In this document: in pieces, positions 45,233-49,429 of the stretch
Numbering within the stretch: position 1 is the stretch's first letter
How the letters are laid out: every line of letters begins with the position of its first letter
Assembly (NCBI GenBank): GCA_003280265.1
Contig: QCFJ01000005.1
Location: forward strand, 1 to 49,429
DNA: 49,429 nucleotides
Source of the DNA: Prochlorococcus sp. AG-363-G03
GTDB lineage: Bacteria > Cyanobacteriota > Cyanobacteriia > PCC-6307 > Cyanobiaceae
Reading direction: 5' to 3'
Notes under the pieces: model-generated
Told to the model about the DNA's origin: nothing
Database searches by the model: none
The model's input: only the letters and a program-made list of their open reading frames with translations
Position numbers and translations under genes: made by a program

Positions 45233-47821
45233 TTGAATAATACTACTTCAGAGATTATTGACCAGCGTTACGATCCACGTAATGTAGAAGGTTATTGGCA
45301 AAAAGAGTGGGCTAATCAAGGGCTTTATAAAACTAAAACGGATGTAAACAAAGACAATACCTTTTACGCTTTGTCGATGTTTCCATACCCTTCAGGTTCT
45401 TTACATATGGGGCATGTGAGGAATTATGTCATTACAGATGTACTGGCTAGATATAAAAGGATGCAAGGTTATAACGTTCTTCATCCAATGGGATGGGATG
45501 CATTCGGCCTACCGGCTGAAAATGCAGCAATAGAAAGAGAAACAAGTCCATCTACCTGGACAGATAAAAATATTTCACAAATGAAAGCTCAATTAGATCG
45601 ACTTGGATTATCAATAGATTGGTCTAAAGAAGTTACTACTTGCAAAGAAGATTATTATAAATGGACTCAATATATATTTAATCAATTACATAAAAATAAT
45701 CTTGCCTATCAAAAAAAAGCGACGGTAAATTGGGATCCAATTGATCAAACCGTGCTTGCTAATGAACAAGTAGATGCTGATGGTAAATCTTGGAGATCTG
45801 GAGCAAAAGTTGAGAAAAAAGAATTAAATCAATGGTTTTTAAGAATTACAAGTTTTGCCGAAGATTTAAATAAAGATTTAGTCAAGCTAAATGACTGGCC
45901 AGAAAGAGTCAGGGTTATGCAAAAAAATTGGATTGGTAAATCAATCGGCGCGGAAATAACATTTGATATAAAAAATCATGATCAAAAAATAACAGCTTTT
46001 ACGACAAGAATCGATACACTCTATGGAGTAAGTTATCTTGTCTTAGCCTCAAATCATCCAATAATTGATCAATTAATAAGTGATAAAGATATTGATCAAT
46101 TAAGAGAATTCAGAAAAAATCAAGAAAAGTTAAGCGATCTAGAACGAAATTCAGATAGTAGAAAAAAACTTGGAATGTATTTAGGAAAAAATGCAGTCAA
46201 TCCAGCAAATAATAAAGAGATCCCTATTTGGATTGGCGATTATGTGATTATGGAATATGGAACTGGGGCTGTTATGGGTGTTCCAGCGCATGATAGTAGA
46301 GATTATCAGTTTGCTAAATCTTATGATTTACCAATTAATTATGTAATAAAACCCAACAACGATGAAGATGATAATTATTTAAATGCCGAGTATGTAGATA
46401 AGGGAATAATGATAAATTCTGATATATTCAATGGGATTGAATCTGATATTGCAAAAGCTAAAATACTTGAATTAGGATCCAATTCCAATTGGGCAAAATC
46501 CAAAATTACTTATAAATTAAGGGATTGGCTTATATCTAGACAAAGATACTGGGGTTGCCCAATTCCGATTATTAATTGTAAGAAGTGTGGTCAAGTAAGA
46601 GTCCCAGACAAGGATCTCCCTGTTTCTCTACCTGTTGATATTAAATTAACTGGTAAAGGCAAGTCACCTTTAACTACAAAAACAGAATGGATAAATACTT
46701 GTTGTCCTAAATGTGGACTTGAAGCAAAAAGAGAAACTGATACAATGGACACATTTATGTGTTCATCATGGTATTTTCTTAGATATATAAACCCTGAGAA
46801 TGAGAATGATCCATTTATAAAAAGCGAAATAGATAAATGGCTACCAGTTAAACAATATGTTGGTGGTATTGAACACGCAATCCTTCATTTACTTTATTCA
46901 AGATTTTTAACCAAAGCTCTAAAAAGCTGTGGATTATTAAATATTGATGAACCCTTTAAGAAACTATTAACTCAGGGGATGGTCCAAGCTATTACTTTTA
47001 AAAATCCAAAAAATAATAAATATTTTTCAAAAGATCAAATCAAAGATATTAATGATCCTAAAGATCCAATTAGCGGAGAAAATATTGAAATTATCTATGA
47101 AAAGATGTCAAAGTCTAAATATAATGGTGTGGACCCATCATTGGTCATTGATAAATACGGTGCTGACACAGCCAGAATGTTTATTCTTTTTAAGGCTCCT
47201 CCTGAAAAAGATTTAGAATGGGATGACTCAGATGTAGAGGGACAATATCGATTTATACAGAGACTCTGGAAATTTGTTATTAATACTTTAGAACTAACAA
47301 AGAGTAATTCAAGATCAAAGATAGAAAAAGAAAAATCTAAAGATGATGAGGCTTTACGTTTAATTAATATTGCTATTAGAGAAATTACTGATGATCTGGA
47401 CAATCTTCAATTTAATACAGCAATATCTGAACTTATGAAAGCTGTGAATGGCCTAAGTTCAATAGTTAATTACTGTAGTAATGAAACTCTAAATAATGTT
47501 ATTTCAATTTTAATTAAAATAACTTCTCCATTTTCACCTCATATTGCAGAGGAACTTTGGAAGACAATGGGATATGCTCAAAGTATTCATCTTCAGTCAT
47601 GGCCAAAATTCGATGCAGGTGCAATTGAACAAGATACTTTTAAACTTATGATTCAAATTAATGGAAAAGTTAGAGGATCAATCGATGCAAGTAAAAACCT
47701 ATCTAAAGACGAATTAGTGGATATAGCTATTAAAAGTGAGGCCGCTCAAAAATGGATAAATGGAAATGATCCAAAGCGAATAATTGTTGTTCCGAATAAA
47801 CTAGTGAATATAGTTATTTAG
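45233..47821 (+). CDS. leuS: leucyl-tRNA synthetase
   Basis: LeuRS charges tRNA-Leu. The 862-residue class I enzyme starts at TTG with a good ribosome-binding site. It shows [20 protein letters not shown] (HIGH box), [15 protein letters not shown], the editing domain with a [16 protein letters not shown] segment, a zinc knuckle with CGQ and CPKCG near residues 450-500, and [20 protein letters not shown] (KMSKS). The length is standard. It is convergent with pgi (3 bases between stops). Confidence 0.97.
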   Translation: MNNTTSEIIDQRYDPRNVEGYWQKEWANQGLYKTKTDVNKDNTFYALSMFPYPSGSLHMGHVRNYVITDVLARYKRMQGYNVLHPMGWDAFGLPAENAAIERETSPSTWTDKNISQMKAQLDRLGLSIDWSKEVTTCKEDYYKWTQYIFNQLHKNNLAYQKKATVNWDPIDQTVLANEQVDADGKSWRSGAKVEKKELNQWFLRITSFAEDLNKDLVKLNDWPERVRVMQKNWIGKSIGAEITFDIKNHDQKITAFTTRIDTLYGVSYLVLASNHPIIDQLISDKDIDQLREFRKNQEKLSDLERNSDSRKKLGMYLGKNAVNPANNKEIPIWIGDYVIMEYGTGAVMGVPAHDSRDYQFAKSYDLPINYVIKPNNDEDDNYLNAEYVDKGIMINSDIFNGIESDIAKAKILELGSNSNWAKSKITYKLRDWLISRQRYWGCPIPIINCKKCGQVRVPDKDLPVSLPVDIKLTGKGKSPLTTKTEWINTCCPKCGLEAKRETDTMDTFMCSSWYFLRYINPENENDPFIKSEIDKWLPVKQYVGGIEHAILHLLYSRFLTKALKSCGLLNIDEPFKKLLTQGMVQAITFKNPKNNKYFSKDQIKDINDPKDPISGENIEIIYEKMSKSKYNGVDPSLVIDKYGADTARMFILFKAPPEKDLEWDDSDVEGQYRFIQRLWKFVINTLELTKSNSRSKIEKEKSKDDEALRLINIAIREITDDLDNLQFNTAISELMKAVNGLSSIVNYCSNETLNNVISILIKITSPFSPHIAEELWKTMGYAQSIHLQSWPKFDAGAIEQDTFKLMIQINGKVRGSIDASKNLSKDELVDIAIKSEAAQKWINGNDPKRIIVVPNKLVNIVI

Positions 47822-47824
47822 AAA

Positions 47825-49423
47825 TCAATTTTTTGAAATTATTAATTGATCTGGATTTGATTGATTACCATTAATTAAATAATGATCAGAATTTTCCGAA
47901 AGTTTCCTCAGAATTAAATAAATCGACTCAGTTGAGTCAGTTGACAATTCATCATTAATTTGACTTACAGTTCTTTCCTCTCCATCTTCCAAAAGCTCCT
48001 CAATTTTTTTTTGTAGATTAATTATGCTTGTTGCGGCTTTCTTTCCAGCTTCAACACCTGGTTGATTGTAAGCATTAACATTAATCAATTCTGCATATAA
48101 ACTTACTGCTCGCTCAAATAAAGCAATTAAAGCCCCAAGACTTGATTCATCAAATGATTTAAATGTGATTGTCAAATTCTGTCTACCGCCTTCAGTCAAT
48201 GCTGATCGAGTTCCTTGAAGAAAACCTGACAAATAGTCTCCTGGTTGTTTATTTTTAACTTCTACTATCTCAGATGGATCTTGAAGAATCTCAATAAAAT
48301 TAACAAAGAAATTATCAATACCATCTCTTAATTGCTGCACATATGCATGCTGATCTGTAGAACCTTTATTTCCATAAACTGCGATACCTTGATTAACTTG
48401 ATTTCCATCTCTATCTAACTTCTTGCCTAAAGATTCCATTACTAATTGTTGAAGATATCTACTGAAAACTTCTAACCTGTCTCTATATGGAAGTACAACC
48501 ATATCTCTTAACCCCTTTCCATTTCCGGATTTGAACCAAGCTAAGGATAAAAGTCCGGCTGGATTATTTTTAATGTCTTTTTCTCTTGTTAGTGCATCCA
48601 TTCGAGATGCACCATCTAAAAACTTGTTTATATCAGCGCCAATTAGGACGGCAGGCAATAATCCAACGGCACCAGTAATACTTGTCCTTCCACCAACCCA
48701 ATCAGGTAAATCAAAAACATTTAACCAATTTTCATTTACTGCTAAATCATCTAACTTGCTACCTTTAGATGTAATTGCTATTGCTCGAGATGACCAAATC
48801 TGGTTGTTATCTTGGACAAACTTCATTGCTTGCTCCATTCCTATCAAGGGTTCAGGAGTGCCACCTGATTTACTAACAACTACAAACAAAGTTGATTCAA
48901 TATTAGGAAGAATGGAACTTAATTTATGCGAAATCCCCTCGGGGTCAACATTGTCTAGAAAATGAAGATTCAATCCGATTGAGTCTCTCTTAAATGACTC
49001 TTTGATAAGTAAGGGACCCAAACCACTACCACCTATTCCTATCCAAAAAACATCGGTATATTTTTTTCCATCGCTGTTAGTTATTTCACCATTTAATATT
49101 GATGCACCAAACTTAGATATATCTTCAATTTCTTTGGTGATAGAGTCTGAAATTTGTTGAGTTGGAGCAATCTTGGGATTTCGAAGCCAGTAATGACCAA
49201 CTTGTCTATTTTCGTCGATGTTGGCAATCGATCCATTCTCAAGACTTTCTAAAGAATCAAAAGCTTGGGAATAAATGTCCTTAAATTTTTCGAAATCGCT
49301 CATCTCCACATCCATTCTGCTTATATCTAGCCAAAAACCTAATAAATCATCGCAAAATAAAAGATCGCAGTACCTTAACCATTTATCGTTGTTATTCAAC
49401 TGGAAGATGTCAGCTATTGTCAT
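47825..49423 (-). CDS. pgi: glucose-6-phosphate isomerase
   Basis: PGI interconverts glucose-6-phosphate and fructose-6-phosphate in glycolysis and the pentose phosphate pathway. The 532-residue protein has the sugar-isomerase core: [60 protein letters not shown] and [20 protein letters not shown]. The complete frame from ATG 49423 starts six bases from the window end. It ends close to the leuS stop. Confidence 0.96.
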   Translation of the reverse strand: MTIADIFQLNNNDKWLRYCDLLFCDDLLGFWLDISRMDVEMSDFEKFKDIYSQAFDSLESLENGSIANIDENRQVGHYWLRNPKIAPTQQISDSITKEIEDISKFGASILNGEITNSDGKKYTDVFWIGIGGSGLGPLLIKESFKRDSIGLNLHFLDNVDPEGISHKLSSILPNIESTLFVVVSKSGGTPEPLIGMEQAMKFVQDNNQIWSSRAIAITSKGSKLDDLAVNENWLNVFDLPDWVGGRTSITGAVGLLPAVLIGADINKFLDGASRMDALTREKDIKNNPAGLLSLAWFKSGNGKGLRDMVVLPYRDRLEVFSRYLQQLVMESLGKKLDRDGNQVNQGIAVYGNKGSTDQHAYVQQLRDGIDNFFVNFIEILQDPSEIVEVKNKQPGDYLSGFLQGTRSALTEGGRQNLTITFKSFDESSLGALIALFERAVSLYAELINVNAYNQPGVEAGKKAATSIINLQKKIEELLEDGEERTVSQINDELSTDSTESIYLILRKLSENSDHYLINGNQSNPDQLIISKN

Positions 49424-49429
49424 TATTGA

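Noticed and set aside
48531-48965. Open frame of 144 codons on the plus strand antisense to pgi
   Set aside because: It lies wholly inside the strong pgi gene and shows no domain or ordered sequence; opposite-strand open frames of this type occur across the window.
1-49429. CRISPR array
   Set aside because: No regularly spaced repeated direct units were seen and no cas-like genes occur.

Overview
The window looks like a stretch of a Prochlorococcus-type marine picocyanobacterial chromosome. It is AT-rich (roughly one third G+C by eye) and densely packed with short gaps. It carries cyanobacterial markers: a Psb30-like photosystem II peptide, Ycf20/DUF565, a CCB2/CCB4-type cytochrome b6f assembly factor, HemJ, DUF1995, DUF2996, and CobN/CobU with B12-dependent MetH. 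I cannot assign an ecotype from the sequence alone. No phage, insertion sequence, transposase or CRISPR array was seen.

Layout. Positions 1-5091 hold a minus-strand run: two half-size UPF0016/GDT1 transporters, an RNB-fold protein that appears to have lost its catalytic residues, UbiX, a LapA-like membrane protein and a DUF2996 protein cut by the window edge. A 27-residue Psb30-like peptide lies on the plus strand. Positions 5097-11368 hold recJ, a CbbY-like HAD phosphatase, ycf20, rpmF, an FtsH-family protein lacking the HEXXH zinc site and the first membrane helix, a 2-Cys peroxiredoxin and an asparagine/serine-rich hypothetical. Positions 11369-16380 are gene-poor: one tRNA-Met(CAU), a PPOX-type flavoprotein and a scatter of very small ORFs, including two pairs of related mini-proteins.

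Positions 16383-24786 carry trmL-cobU, the CCB-like gene, an lptC-metG-RNB-rpsR-rpmG minus-strand cluster and pheT. Positions 24787-28477 are a second loose region. It has a terminator, a perfect 28-nt palindrome, other hairpins, a protein joining a ribbon-helix-helix-like N-terminus to a C-terminal J-domain, an Ap4A phosphorylase and two small ORFs. Positions 28516-49423 are housekeeping: metH, ilvE, cobN, a PHP phosphoesterase, hemJ, uvrC, a flavin reductase, coaD, a PBP4-type carboxypeptidase, DUF1995, nifS, dapF, leuS and pgi.

The main themes are translation (five ribosomal or tRNA-synthetase genes, tRNA-Met, TrmL), cobalamin (CobU, CobN and the consumer MetH), DNA repair (RecJ, UvrC), photosynthetic membrane biogenesis (Psb30, CCB, HemJ, Ycf20, FtsH-like) and envelope (LptC, PBP4, DapF). 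The most unusual content is two apparent pseudo-enzymes (FtsH-like and RNase-R-like), the RHH plus J-domain protein, the split GDT1 pair and the cluster of small unknown proteins.
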